From Serinus canaria (lineage: Eukaryota; Chordata; Aves; Passeriformes; Fringillidae): a DNA stretch of 64,000 nucleotides. How positions within the stretch are numbered: the first letter of the stretch is position 1; every line of letters starts with the position of its first letter. The position numbers and the translations under genes were made by a program. Below, one piece after another: positions 1 through 12,662 of this stretch. Below the pieces are notes generated by a model. The model ran no database searches. It was not told the origin of the DNA and was given only the letters and a program-made list of their open reading frames with translations. The stretch lies in assembly GCF_022539315.1 (NCBI RefSeq), contig NC_066334.1, forward strand, positions 1,116,001 through 1,180,000, in the 5' to 3' direction.

Positions 1-3000
1 AGGTAATTCTTCAGGACAGCAGGACACAAGAGTGCTTAACTGAGCACAGAAATCTCTCCTGAGCTCAGAACTCCAGTCTTGCTTTGCTGAGCTGCAAAAT
101 CTGGGGAGAAATTACAAAAAAATAAACAGGGAACTACCACAGGAAGACATTTGATATTTAACAACCACAAGAATCCATCCTAAGAACTTTTTGATAGTGG
201 AGAAAAAGCTGTGTTGTTTCTCACTGTGGACCTGGCTGTGTCTGCTCCTTTCAGAAGCAGATGTTAGAGCTTCCCTTTCTGTAACATATTAATTTCCACT
301 CAAGCATGGTTGGGCAAGTTGCAGAAATAAAGCAGAAATAAAGAAAAGCAGTGCAGCATTTTTAAAGACTTCTGCCCTCCCCACATTAGCCAGAATGTGA
401 AAAGATGTTGGTACATTGGGAGTTTTAATCTGGCTTCTCATCCATGCACTGAGCTCTTGGGGAACTCATTTTTTGCAGCCAGGGGTTCCACCCCAGCACA
501 GTCATTGCAAAGCTACCTCTGGCCTTGGGCTTAGGATGGGGTCCTGATGGAGCTCTGCTGGAAAAGGGACCCACTAATGGCCTGCAGAAGAGGCAAGAGT
601 CATAGAAAGATTTTCTGGTCGTTTATTTCAATTGCTCCATTTCTTCAGCATTAAGAACAATCCTGGCCAGAAAAATGCATCAGCCTAAAGCTCAGCAACA
701 CATCCTGGCCCCAAACCTCCACTGCCCCTCTTCCCGGAGCACGTGGGGCTCTGCAGCCTCCAAGAGCAGCTGGAGGAGTGGGCTGGGAGCAAGGATCAGC
801 TTTGTGGGGAGCTGGAAAACGAGCCTGGGACCAGCGGGCTGGGCAGCCTCAGCTGCTGGGCAGGGGGTTCAGGCTGTGCCCAAGCCCTGCACGGGCCAGG
901 ATCCGTCTGGAGCCGTGCCTGGAGCATTCCCAGCCGGGTCGGACCCGGTGCAGCTGGTCCGAGCACCAGGCGCTCCCCAGCACAGCTGGGAGCGGCGTTC
1001 CAGCCCCAGGCTCGCTCGCATGCCCGGACCTGAGCGAGGCCCGGCTGCCTCCTGTTCTCCCTGGGGCTGGTGCTCCCCACGGAGCCGGGCCGAGCCCAGA
1101 GCCAGCCAAGGGCAGCAGGACGGGCACGAGGGTGTCCAACAGCTCCTTCGGAAATCCCATGGATAACAGGGATTGTGCTGCTCTCTCCAGTGCTGTCCCT
1201 GACCCCTGCGAGTTTCCCACCCAGCGTGGACAGGAGGATCTCCTCCTCCTCCCCAGCACATCCCCCCCCCATCGGGAGCCCGAGCACCTCCCCAGCGCTC
1301 CGGGCTCTGTCACTCGGTCCCCGCAGCTCTCAGGAGGGCAGGGAAAGCCCTGGAGCCTGCGGGACGGGTCCCGGGAGCCGTTGGCTTTTCCCCGGCTGGG
1401 ATCTGTGGGCAGGCACCGGGCACTGCCCCGGGGAGAGCTTCTCCCAGCAGGGCCCGTTCTGCTTTCACTTAGAGTGAGGTAAACTGGGACCGGCTCCTCC
1501 AAATGACTCCACTGGTGCAAATGAGATCAGAATCTGGCACCGCTCGTCTTACTCAAAACAAGCCTAACTGGAACCAGATAAAACCAGTTCCAGTGCAGAG
1601 TGGCCACCAGGATGATGATTTTTTTTAATTCCTGCAGGCAGCGAGGGGAGCTGTCTCGGATGCCAACCACGCTGGCTTTCGCCGGGCTCAGTCATTCATT
1701 ACCAAACTTACATAAAATCCCAGCGCAGCGGGGCTGCGCCTGCAGGATCAGGTTCCCAGCTGCTGGAGCAAGAAGGGGAAAGAGCAAAGGGGGAAAGAGC
1801 TTGTGGATGGAGCTGTGGATCTTTCGGGATCCTCCCTGCTGTCTCCCTCTCCCTTCAAACCCATTCAGGCCATATCTTGGTCACAGCAGCAGAAATTCAC
1901 TGACCTGATGCGTTTTTGCCCTCTTTTAGTCTCTGCTTTATACCACAGGAGCCTCCTCATTTCTGATGGCACAAACCCAATGTCTGTGTTATTTACCCAT
2001 GGTACTGGCCAAAGCAGAAACACACATGGAAGTGCACGGCCAGAGGGGTTTGGAGGTAATGCCACAGCCCACGGCCCAGCTGGCATTTTCAGTTGCTACC
2101 AGGGCTGACCTCACTCTTGACATTTAGACCATTTCTCCTACAACTGCAGGACTGGGCCCACAAAGAAATCCCACTGTGGCCCCAACAGCACTCGCTTCCC
2201 CCCTCTGGACAGGTTGCCTGAGCTCTGTGTCAGAGAAGGAGGCTGAAACCACATCTAAGAGTGACCCCAGCAAGGGCTCCATCCTGACGCCATTTCCAAG
2301 GTTCAGCTCTGCAGGGCTGCGATCCTGGCTGGAAGGGGGCAGCAGCCCAGCCCAGCTCCACAACTGCTGTGATGGGTGCTGGGCTGTTCCCTTCCCACCC
2401 TCAGTGCTAATTTATGTCCAGAAAAGCCCTGGCCCCCACAGCCCTCCTTCCCTAAACAGCACTGCGCAAGAAACAAAGGTCTGGAGAGCAGCAAGCACAG
2501 CCCTGCCAGGGCTAACAGAGGACAGACCACCCCTCACTCTCACTCCAGAACTCCCCCAGGACAATTTTATCAGCTGTTGGGGGTTTTAAGAGTCTGATTT
2601 GAGCGGGTGTGAAGTTTCTTTGCCCTCAGCCGCACTGGATCCCTGTTACTGTGCTCCTGGCTTTGTCACAGGGGCTCTCCGAGCCCGTGCACAGAGGAGG
2701 GTGGGTTTTTTCCCAGCAGACTTCAAAATAAAAAGAGCAGGAGCAAAGCCCAAGGACAGAGCAAGAATCTGGATCTGCCCTCCCCGTGGTTGGATATGAG
2801 ATCTGGCAGGGGAACTGCTAAAGCTTTAATGGGAACAGCGTGGAGTTTGGGCAGGAATAACTGCCCAGGAGTTTCCTCTGCTCCTTGGGCAGCTTTCCCA
2901 TGGCTGCACCAGCTTAATCCACCCTCAGCAATGCCAACGCACGCCGCAAGCAAAGTCACTCCAACATGGGCAGCTCTTCAAGGCTCCTTGAAAAGCACTT

Positions 3001-4169
3001 TGGCTCAGGGCCTGATCCTGCACCTCCAGAGCACCCAAAATTCCCTCCAGCTCCACTGTTTGCCTTGCTCTGGAAAGAGGAGCGGGCACCCGGGAGGACT
3101 TTGCTCGTTTGCCCTTTTTGTGAGACCGCAAACTCCCCGAGCTGGAATCCAGCGCTGGGAGGTCACGCCAAGAGCCCGGATTCTTCTCAGGGCTGTTTGC
3201 AAACACTTGGGATTTTTATACTGAAGGCAAATTCCATTTCCCATCCTGCGGTTTGCAAATTTGAGGCAAGCAGCCTTTTACGAGATGGGAGCCTGCCTTC
3301 AAAAGGCAGAAGTGTCCAGTGGATCAGCTGATTTTTGGCTGGCTGGACATTGCAAAGAAGGCACTGAGTTCTTCAGCTAAAAACGCAAGGGAAAATCTGT
3401 GTCTCTCCATATCACTAGGATCTTTCCCACTTATTTCAGCAGGGTTCAGATTTTTCCCAAAAAAAAAAAAAAAAACCTCATAGAAAAGCTACCGTGTCCT
3501 AAATCCACCAACATTTCTTACAGGCTGAATTTGTAATTCGATGGGGCTAATCCTATATGTAAAAGTTAGATTGTGGAGTGGAGCAGAACTTGCTGGTGCC
3601 CTCGTAAGAGAAATGTTAGTAGGCAATAAGGGATTGTCCAGATCAACTTTAATGCAGCCCGAAAGCAAACTAAAGCATGTTCTGTTCCAAAACACCTACC
3701 AGAGAAAAAGAGAAATTCCCACTGATCTTAAAATGCAAAGACTATTGTATGGAACAAATAAAAACTGCTGCAAATACTGAGACAAACTGAAATGTTACGC
3801 TGGGGTTCAAAAAACAGGTACGGTTATATCGGATATAAACTTTACAGTAAGTGCCTAAAGTATTTCCATGAAACAAGGATGTAAATTAATCCCCGGGATG
3901 AACTTTTCAAGGAACAAAAGTTTACTGCCTTGCCATCGGAAAAACTTCTTTCTTTTATGATCGTTGAACTACTCGGCGTCCGCTGGTGGTGTGGTTAATC
4001 GATACTGAGCGTTCCCGTTCTTCCCTCGGCACTTTTGTTTCAAACCCCGACAGGGATGGGAAGGAGGGAAGAACTCTGTACCACAGATGTGCGACCGACA
4101 CAGCGCGGCTCCCCGGCTCCCAGGCTTTTATTCTACTCGAGCTAAAGCGGCGGTGGAAATAGTTTAACG
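1..4169. other. Presumed NBL1 intron 1; no gene recognised
   Basis: If the island at 4.2-4.75 kb is the NBL1 promoter, this stretch is its first intron. I searched it on both strands for NBL1 coding sequence and found none. It holds a GC-rich block at 740-1480, a 17-base A run near 3460 and otherwise unremarkable single-copy sequence. Confidence 0.4.
740..1480. other. GC-rich block with overlapping open frames on both strands
   Basis: GC content rises sharply here, and open frames of 96-234 codons overlap on both strands. The translations are rich in Gly, Pro, Ser and Arg and carry no family motif, which is typical of chance frames in GC-rich DNA. It may be a minor CpG island or regulatory block inside the presumed NBL1 intron. 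Confidence 0.4.
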
Positions 4170-4760
4170 ATTGCAGAGCAGATCCCCCCAAGTCCGCCTC
4201 ATCTGCAACCGATTTCTGCCCGTGGCAACATCCTCATCCTCCCGGCCATCCATCACCGGCGGGGAGGAGAAGAGAAGCGAGAGGAAAAGAGACGGAAAAT
4301 CTGGTGCGGGGAAAAAGCGGCAGGTTCGGGGCGGGGGGCACACAAAGCCGAGGGCTACTCACCAGCCAGGCGACGGCGGGCGCATCCCATGGGGTTCGGG
4401 GCCCGGCGGTGCCCGGCGGCTGCCGCATCCCCGGCGCGGCGGGGCGGCCACGGAGGAGGCGCGGGGCGGGCGGCAGCTGCCGCCTCCCTCCCCCCGGTGC
4501 CGGGCTCCGGGCGGTGCCGCCGGCCCCGCCGCTCGCGATTGCACAATTGGGCTGGGAAGGGAGAGGAGGGGAAAGGAGGGAGGGACGGCCGGCGGGAGGA
4601 GGGAGCGGCGGCCGCGGCAGCGCCCGCCCGCCTCGCCGGGCTCCGGGCGCACCGAGAGCCCCGCGGAGAGGAGAGCCGGAACCCCAACAAGCCGGGCACG
4701 GAGCTCACTCACCAACCTGGGGCATGGACCTCCCGGCAAGTGCTCGAGCTAACGAGGAGA
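4170..4760 (-). promoter_or_regulatory. NBL1: CpG-island promoter, probably of NBL1
   Basis: This segment is very GC- and CpG-rich. On the minus strand a CCAAT box (4550-4546, in CCCAATTGTGCAATCGCG) is followed by GC-rich sequence and a consensus splice donor, the layout of a TATA-less promoter with a short first exon. In vertebrates NBL1, a secreted BMP antagonist of the DAN family, follows MICOS10 on the same strand at roughly this distance. No NBL1 coding sequence is visible to the left, so its identity rests on gene order. Confidence 0.55.
4363..4480 (-). other. NBL1: Candidate non-coding first exon of NBL1
   Basis: On the minus strand CGTCGCCTGGCTG is followed by GTGAGTAG at 4362, a strong donor about 185 bases downstream of the CCAAT box. 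A second donor (CCCAGGTTG then GTGAGTGAG, exon end 4713) could end an alternative upstream first exon. Transcription start sites are not visible, so the right-hand boundary is a guess. Confidence 0.35.
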
Positions 4761-4996
4761 GCCCGCTGGGAACGCCCCGGCACAAAAAGAGGAGGCTCTC
4801 TCGGCCAGGAGAGCCCAAGGGAATGTCCCAGCACTTGCTCCTGCGTTGGCGTAAACAATCTGGACTGGGCTCACTGAACGCCAAGAACTCTTATTTAAAC
4901 GTAATTCTTGATAAAGAATCCGTGGGGCAGAGTCCCGGCTGCAGAAAAGACTTAGGGAAAGTTCTCCAGTACTAGTGACGACGGTTTTCTCTTTTG

Positions 4997-5062
4997 CTTT
5001 TCCTTTCTTTTCCCTTCCTCTTTCTCCTCTTTTTCTTTTTTCTTTCCCTCTTTCCCTTTCCT
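4997..5062. repeat. 66-bp uninterrupted homopyrimidine tract
   Basis: The plus strand is only C and T from 4997 to 5062, with 11 more pyrimidines just left of a single G at 4996. It lies about 450 bp upstream of the CCAAT box of the presumed NBL1 promoter. Such tracts can form triplex (H-) DNA; that is an inference from composition. Confidence 0.85.
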
Positions 5063-7214
5063 ATTAAAAACAGCCAAACCCCACCCCAGTGAAGCCCCAT
5101 TCACGGCTCTCTTTCAGATAGGATAATTGCTGGAGACCGAAGGGCTCTGTTTCTGTTAAGGCACAATTAATCTGAAGAGGCCCCCACATTAAACACTACC
5201 CAAATCAAAAGATAACTGCCAGGCTTGGCTGGGTTTTGCTGGCTGCTGTTGGTGCGAGGGTTTGCATAGAGATCAGAGAAGCAGGAAGGGGAGATGGCAA
5301 GAAGCAACAGCTGTGTTGGGAGAAGTGCTGGTAGTGCCCTGGCAGCAGCTGTGGGGAGAGGCTTTGGGGCTGGGTGTTTGCTGGAGGAGGCTGCAGGCTG
5401 CCAGTGAAGGAATGGTTTCCTGCTGTCCAGTTCCTTACAGCTCCAGGATAACAGGATTTGTAAACAGGGTGGCAAAAAAGCTGCTTCCAACATCACTTTC
5501 TCATCCTGCTAAATGCAACCTACCCAGCCCCGAACTGCACTGCATTGCTCAGCTCCAAAAGGGCCAACAAGAGGAACAGCCTCTAGCCATGACCACACAC
5601 ACCAGCAGGAGCCAAAATCTGGCTTCCCAGCATTTTCACCCACTGCTGAACCCAGGCCTTTGACCAATGCTCTACCCGCTCCCCAGGGCCAGCATGACCA
5701 GCAGTAAACTCCTGCCCAGAAGGCTGCTTTATTCTGAATAATATGAGTGAAATAAGAGACATCTGAGACTTTGAAGCAAGTTCTCACAAGGAAAAGTAAG
5801 ATGTAGATGCAAGCAGCTACACAGCAACAGACCGTGTGCATTGTGGTGAAATTCAGCCGAGTGTTTGGGGTCCATGGTTCAGAATTTGGATGGGATTTGT
5901 GGGATCCTCAGCACTGGGGTGTGATTGCTCTGCAAGGAGCTGTGAGCCAGCATGCAGTTCATTCACTGCTTCCTACTATTCATCCTTGTTCCAGTTCTGT
6001 AAACAGCATGAAAGGGAAACAGCAATCAGTGGATCTGGGGGTGGGGAGGCAGGAGGAGCAGGGTTCAGGTTTTCTGGTGTCAGGAGGAACAAGCAGAGGT
6101 GCTGTAGGACAGAGCGGCTTGGCTGGGGGATGAAAGAAGCTGCTGAAAGGCTGTCAAAGCCCTGGGCCAAGACTTTTTCCCTTCTCCTTGGCAATGTGAT
6201 ATCACAGCCAGAACCAGGAGTGATGACCTGATGCCTGCAGATGTCATTTGGACAGACTGAGGCACAGAGCAGAGGCAGCCGCTCTGCAGGGAGGGAAGGG
6301 GCCGAGCTCAGCAGCCAGCCCCTCTTCCCTAGCCAGGGCTCTGCCCTCAGCAGCAGCTTTGGGCTCCTGCTCCACACATTACCCCGTGTTTTAGCAGCTC
6401 CCACTCCCCTCAGGCTGGGGGGTTTTGCTGCCTGTCCCTAAACAGCCAGAGCACAGGGATGTGTTTTCCCACGGTGACACAGCTCCTCTCTTTCCCTCAA
6501 CAACAGCCCATTCCAGGCTGGTTTTCCACCAGGTACAGGATGTTTTGTGCCCAAAACATCCACCACCCCACCCCCCATGCCTTCCCCTCAGCCCTTTCCC
6601 TGTTGCTGGATCACTAAGGCTTTGTGCACTGGGACAAGCAGAAAGCCAGGATGTCCCTCCTTACCCACTGCTGCTGCTTTGGGCTGCTGACAAACACCCA
6701 CAGCACCAGGGGCTCCCCGCCTGTCAGGACAGGACCTGGCACTGTGGGGGTGAGAATTGAAAGGGTGTATGTGTAAGTTAAAAATAAAACTATTTCTTTT
6801 ATTTGTGTCAGTGCAGAGTCCAAAGCTCCCACAGTGGGAGGCTAGAAAACACCTGGGGGGAAGGTTGGTGGGAAATGAGGGGGGAGAGAGTGTGTGTGTC
6901 CATGAAGGGCTGCAGTGTGGGGAGAATGGCCCTGCACATATCCCACAGCTGGGCCTGAGTTCCATCTCCTGCCCACCGGGGTTTTGTTCACTATCCCTGA
7001 GATAAACAACATGGGGTCCAAGGAAGGGCTCTCAGGGGCCCCTTGCATGACCCATGAGGGACTTGAGGGCCTGATGTCTGGGTCTGCCATGGACCACCCG
7101 TGTCAGAGCAGCTCCTTTCACCTCTGCATCTGATCTGCAAATGGGTGCAGAATGGTGCAGCTGCTCCCTGAAATAAAGACAGCTCTTTATCAGCTCCCTT
7201 CTGAGGGAGGCTGG

Positions 7215-7362
7215 ATCAAAGCTGGTCAAGGCCAGGCTGGATGGGGCTTGGAGCCTGATTCAGTGTGAGTGGCATCCCTGCCCTTGGCAGGGCCTGGAAC
7301 AAGATGATCTTTAAGGTCTGTGCCAACCCAAGCCATTCTGGGATTCCATTCCATGATTCTCT
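7215..7362 (+). mobile_element. CR1 LINE, 3' fragment
   Basis: The sequence runs AGGCTGGATGGGGCTTGGAG to GGCATCCCTGCCC to GATCTTTAAGGTC and ends with CCATGATTCTC. It matches the 3' end of avian CR1, which finishes in short ATTCT-type repeats. It is a 5'-truncated copy. Confidence 0.85.
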
Positions 7363-7746
7363 CGCCAGACCATCACCTGCTGGGGTTAAACTCCAGCTTT
7401 TTGGTTCCTAAATTAACAAGAACACATCTCCAAGATACCAGGACCCCAAACTGCTGTGTGTAAGGGCATACACACCCTGGGTGAACAGAGCACTCGTGCC
7501 AGAAGAGAGACACAAAGATTTAACACCAAAAAACCGAGGGATGATTTCCCATCTCCACCTCAGGTAGGAGGAGGGAGGGACAGTGGTGGCAGGAAGGGTG
7601 TGAGGGCCACATCCTCTCAGTGCTGCTAGCACAAACCCTCCCATCTGTGCAGCCCCAGCACCCCGGACAAGGGTGACTCTGACCTTACAAGCACAGTTCT
7701 TGCTTCCTGAGGTTCCCCCAAAGCCCGTGGGTACAACAGCCCCCAC

Positions 7747-8213
7747 TGTTAAAAGTAGGTTAGAAACTGTTGTACAATAGTTGATAGATCGTTAAGCAGT
7801 ACTGTTAGTTCGGTTGTTACAGTGTGAAAAAGGGTTTAAAAGGGCAGTTATAGGAAATCTGGTACTTGGCACAACACACCTCAGTAAGGTGCAGCACTTC
7901 CAGTGAAACGAAACGAGCCAGCCTGGACAGAGCTGTAATGGCCAACCAAGCACCTTAAACCTCCATGCAAATGAAGGATCCAAACAGAGACCAATCCAAA
8001 GGGACAAAAAACAGGATAAAAAGAGGCTTCTGACCCACTGCTGCTCCCCCAGATCATCATCAGGGCCATCACTGCTGAGCAGCCCCAGCACTGCAGCGTC
8101 CTCAGCAGGAACGCTCCTGCTCGGCCGGGGCCCCTGCTCTGTGCCTTTCTTTTCTTATAATAACTGCTAAAATCACTTTAGTACCAGGAGCCTACTCTAA
8201 TTTTTGTCTCCCA
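7747..8213 (+). mobile_element. Probable solo LTR of an endogenous retrovirus
   Basis: The block begins TGTTAAAAGTAGGTTAG and carries promoter-like order in plus orientation: a CCAAT motif in GAGACCAATCC, then a TATA-like GATAAAAAGAGG near 8016, then a GC-rich R-like segment and ATAATAACTGCTAAAATCAC. It ends near CTCCCA. The pentamer CCCAC flanks it on both sides (7742-7746 and 8210-8214), which could be a target-site duplication, although that end would cost the element its terminal CA. The family assignment is unknown. Confidence 0.45.
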
Positions 8214-8278
8214 CTGCTCCTTCAGACCCCCAGAGTACCCCCTGAGCTTCACAGCTTGCAGGGAGGCAAGGAGAGGCT

Positions 8279-8345
8279 GGAGGGGAGGTTCAGCCAGGGC
8301 AGGAATTGGGGAGCAATGGAGGGGAGGTTCAGCCAGGGCAGGAAT
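8279..8345. repeat. Two-copy 39-bp tandem duplication
   Basis: GGAGGGGAGGTTCAGCCAGG followed by GCAGGAAT occurs at 8279 and again at 8318. It is a minimal tandem duplication in a GC-rich intergenic stretch. Confidence 0.85.
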
Positions 8346-11109
8346 GTGGAGCAGCCTCCCTCAGGTTCAGGAGCCCAGACTGGAGCTCTGGGCCGGCTCT
8401 CCCCGAGCAGCAGGGGAAGGGCAGCAGCCCTAGGGGGAATCCGGCTGGTTTGGGCTGCAGGGCCAGACCTGGGGCCAGACCTGGCTGGCAGGGACTGCTC
8501 AGGAGTGAAGGAAAAGGTTTCTCATCGGGCCCATCAGCAAACATCTGTGCTCAGCAGTGCCCTGGAATGCGGCTGGGCAGTGGGGTGCTCCTCTCCTGCC
8601 CGGGCCGGGAATGCAGCCCCTGCAGGCTGCGGCTCGAGGCAGCTGCTTCCTCTAATCCCATCAGCCCTGCCTTGCCTTGCCTTCCACGGGGGCTGCAGAG
8701 TCCTGTTCCCTCCCCTTGGTCACTGGCATTAGTGGTTTCTCTCTAATGCATTTTGGGGCCCTGGGGCAGCAGTAAAAACCTTCCCCTCCCATCCCTGAGC
8801 AAGTCCAAGTGTGTTTAATCACTCCATTTTCCACCTTGCCCAATCACTCCCCACTCCCAGGCACTCCAGGCCCCTCCATCCCTCCCTCCCTCGCTTCCCC
8901 AGCAGCTCAGGCCATGCAGAATCCTCCTCTCATTCAGTTCATGTCTGCAGGGGCAGTTCTGAGCTGTTGGGCTCCATTTGCAGGTGCCCTCATCCCTACA
9001 AGTTCAAACAGCTTTTTTTTCTTTCTACTTCAAAAATAACCAGTTTCCTCCACCTCTATTAAAACCAGTTAAATTCCCTCTGATAACCATCTTATTCTCT
9101 GCTGCACAACTTCCCCCTGCTGCAATCACTCAGAACCTCTTATTATATTAATTATTTTTCTTGCAGCACTGCCTGAAGGCCCCAGCCAAGCTCAGGCCTC
9201 GTCACAATAGGTGCTTGTGTGTGTTCAGAGACAGTTCTGGCACCAAAGCTCCTCCAAACTAGCAACCAGCAGGACAAACTTAGAACATCCACATGTGTGC
9301 AGGGAACATTTTGCACATTACTGAAAGGAAACCAGCACCCGCCTGAACCGGGGTGACTCACAGAGCAATATTGCACTGCCCTTGCATGGGAAGAGCCTCG
9401 TGCACAAACTCTCTGGCCTTGAAGAAAAGCACCCAAAATCAGAGACCTTAAAGTGCCAGTTTTTCAAAATCCTGGAACAGCAAGCATCAGTGTTGTTTAG
9501 AATTAGGATGACTAAGGAAAAGAATATATCTGCATTTGTTAGCAGATTAAAGGCCTCAGCTCACAATCCCCCCACCTTCCAAAATACAAATGCAAATACT
9601 ATTCTTAAAGTGATAATGTGATTTTCATAATTTAAAGGATCTGGTTCATAACATCAGAAATGTGGGACCCTGAGAAATCTGCTTATTGCCTCCCTCTCCT
9701 CCTGCCCTGGGGCAGGATTGGGATTTTTGAGCCTATAACTGCAGCTGATGAGAAATCAAATGAAAGTGTCCATGAGTTCTCAGCTTATCACAGCTTTCCT
9801 GAACAGGCTGAGACATCTGTGTTAGACCAACTTTGCATCATGCAGGTTTTAATTTTGGCAGCAGTGGCTGCTGCAGTGCACGACAAGAGTTAAATGTGAA
9901 GCCCCAGTGAAATAATCGTGGGCTCATCCGGTGCTTGGAGAAGTCACAGTGATCTTGCCTCTGTCTGCCAGCCTACCTCTATTTATACCTAATATGGATA
10001 TAAAATCCATGACTTTGCAGATAGTAAACTGGAGCCTCCCACAAGCATGTGGCCTGCGAGGATGCTCCCAAAGATTTAAAGGAATTATTTCTCAGGCCTT
10101 AAAAGAACCCAGTGCAGTCACTTTGCCTGCCCAGCATGTGGTACAAACAGCAGGACCATGTGGGCTTCCCCTGCAGCCATTCCAGCACCTCCACTCCTAT
10201 CCCAATAACCCTCCTGCAGCTCCAGCCCCAGGTTTCCATCCATCATCCAAAGATGTATTTATTGACATATGAAAAACCCATCTCTCAACAGATTATCTAG
10301 GGAACCATGGCATCTTCAGAGAGAATGAAACAAAAAATGGGCCCTGTGCCTGGAAAAAGGAGTGAAGGGAGCACACACCATCAGCCATTCCCTCAAACAA
10401 ACCCAAGGAAAATAGTCCAAAAGGGAGGAGCTGAGGAACAAAGCAGCAAGAAAGCACAGAAAGAGGTTGTCTTCCCTCTGAGGTCCCACCAGGGACATCT
10501 TCAGGAAGTGTCTAACGAGCAGGGTCCTCCAGCTAAAAACACTCTGCCTTTAGTTCAGATTAAGCCACGGGACAGAGACCAGGAATTCTGCAGGCAACCT
10601 TTGTGGCCTTACAAGTTTCAGAGAATTTACGGCCAACAAACACAGTTGGATCATCAGAGCTGAATCCATGTGTGTTACAGTCATTTGATTTCACCCAGTC
10701 ACTCCCTGGTGGAGCTCAGGAACTTCCATTTAATGTGTCAGGAGTTGGAAAATCCTCCCAAAGCTCTCCCAGCTCATCCCAGTCTGTAATTCAGTGCCTC
10801 ACTGTTCATCTGCAGGGTTCAAGCCTTAGCCTCCAGCCCTTGCTTCTCACTGTGCCTCTCCCTGTTAGCAGCAATCCCTTCAGTTCCTGGGGTTCCATAA
10901 TCCCCCAGGCTGTGCCATCTCCAGGTATTATCAGTGTTTGTTCACCTGGATGCTGAACTTCACATTTGTCTGGGCCAAAATCTACATTGCCCCACTCTCT
11001 TTTTCACTTACACAGCATCCCAACCAACAGCAGTTATTTGTCTGCCACCCTTTTGTATTTACTTGCAGACAGTTAAAATTACAAACAAAACCTGCTCTAT
11101 TGCCTCCCC

Positions 11110-11400
11110 ACCCTCACAGGGTAGAATTCCTTCCCAAGGTCCCATCTAACCCTGCCCTCTTGTCCTGGCACTCCAAGCCCTTGCCCACAGTCTCTCTCCA
11201 TCTTTCCTGTGGGCTCCTTCAGGCACTGGGAGGTCACACTTGGGTCACCCTGGAGCCTTCTCTTCTCCAGGCTGAGCAATCCCAGTTCTCCCAGCCTTTC
11301 TCCACAGTGGAGCTGCTCCCTCCCTCTGATACCCTTGGTGCCTCCTCTGGACTCTCTCCAGCAGCTCCAGGTCCTTCAGTCCAAATCCACAGGGAATGCA
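11110..11400 (-). mobile_element. CR1 LINE fragment
   Basis: Reading the minus strand gives CR1 3'-region order: GAGAGAGTCC-like start, AGCCTGGAGAAGAGAAGG, GGTGACCC, then GGACAAGAGGG. The terminal CR1 repeats are absent, so the copy is truncated at both ends. Confidence 0.8.
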
Positions 11401-12384
11401 GAGCTCAGGGGAGCAGTCATGGGTTTGGGTTTAGCTGTTTATCACTGCTAACAACTTCAAGTGCAGCACTGAGGGGAAGGAAGAATATCCTCTAAAACCT
11501 CTAAAAAGAAACACACTCTTTTGCATGATTTATGAACTGAATTAGAACTGATCAGGGCATGACCTTTTCCAGGAAGGGGCATCCACTCCTAAGGCAGAGC
11601 TGGAAGCTTTACAAGCACCACCAATAAAGCCTAGAGATGAAGAGTGATTTATTAGTCACCAGCAACTTTCTAAGCATCTTTATAAGCTCCAGGAGGTGGG
11701 TATCCAGCACCATGAGGAAAACGCAGCTCCAGCAGCCTGCAGTGCTGTACAGCAAAGTGCTGACAGCCAGAAGGCACGAGAGCACGGCCATCCACAGCTG
11801 AATTTCCATAAACTGTGCTCCCATTTAGCTTCAATCTCAGTTAAGCATTTCACTGTGGGTGGGCTATAGGCTGGACTCTGAGCAGTGCATATTGCATCCA
11901 GCTGCCTGCAGACCTGGCATGCCAAAATTTGCACCAGTCCTACTTCCAAAGGCAGGAGTGGGGTGGGAGACGAGGAGAAAGTTTATTTCTCACTGGGGGT
12001 GTGTGTGGTGTGTGGGAGTGAAAGAAGGGTCAGCGGTGCCTTGCTGGGTCAGAACCTGCTGAAAAATGGGGTTTTCCCAGCAGGTCATTCATGGGTCAGG
12101 GGTTCCCCAGCTCCACAAGCCTCTCCCTTCCAGCTGCAGCATCACCTGAACCTTGTGGCACATCACTACCACAACAATCTGTCACCTTCAGTCCACTTGT
12201 GCACCCACGATTTGCATTTGCAAACCAGCACCTTTGTAATTTCTTTTGCATTGCTCTCAAACTCAGAGGGAACCCAAGAAAAACAGCTGGGAAACCAATT
12301 CCTCCTTCTTTGGAGAATCATCCCTGTGAACTCTCTGGAAGAGCTGAGTTACACCATCACTGCTCTGTTTCCACTACTGGAGAG

Positions 12385-12662
12385 GGACTTTGGACACGGG
12401 CCTGGAGTGACAGGACAAGGGGAATGGTTTCAAACTGGAAGAGAGTAGGTTTAAACTGAATATTGGGTGAAATTCTTCCCTGTGAGGGTGGGCAGGCCCA
12501 GGCACAGGCTGCCCAGAGAAGCTGTGGCTTCCCCTGGATCCCTGGAAGTGTCCAGGGCCAGGGAGGATGGGGCTTGGAACAACCTGGGACAGTGGAAGGT
12601 GTCCCTGCTGTGGCAGGGGGGCACTAGATGGGCTTTTGCAGCCCAAATCACTCCATGATTCA
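12385..12662 (+). mobile_element. CR1 LINE, 3' end
   Basis: It has CR1 order in plus orientation: GACAGGACAAGGGGAATGG, GAATATTGGGTGAAATTCTT, GGCTGCCCAGAGAAGC, ATCCCTGGAAGTGTCCAGG, and a terminal CTCCATGATTCA. It is 5'-truncated. Confidence 0.9.

Noticed and set aside
1..4169. NBL1 coding exons
   Set aside because: I searched for the conserved cystine-knot region and signal peptide on the minus strand and did not find them; they should lie left of the window.
4171..4975. Several 100-220-codon frames on both strands
   Set aside because: They are chance frames in the presumed NBL1 CpG island; compositionally biased and overlapping in all frames.
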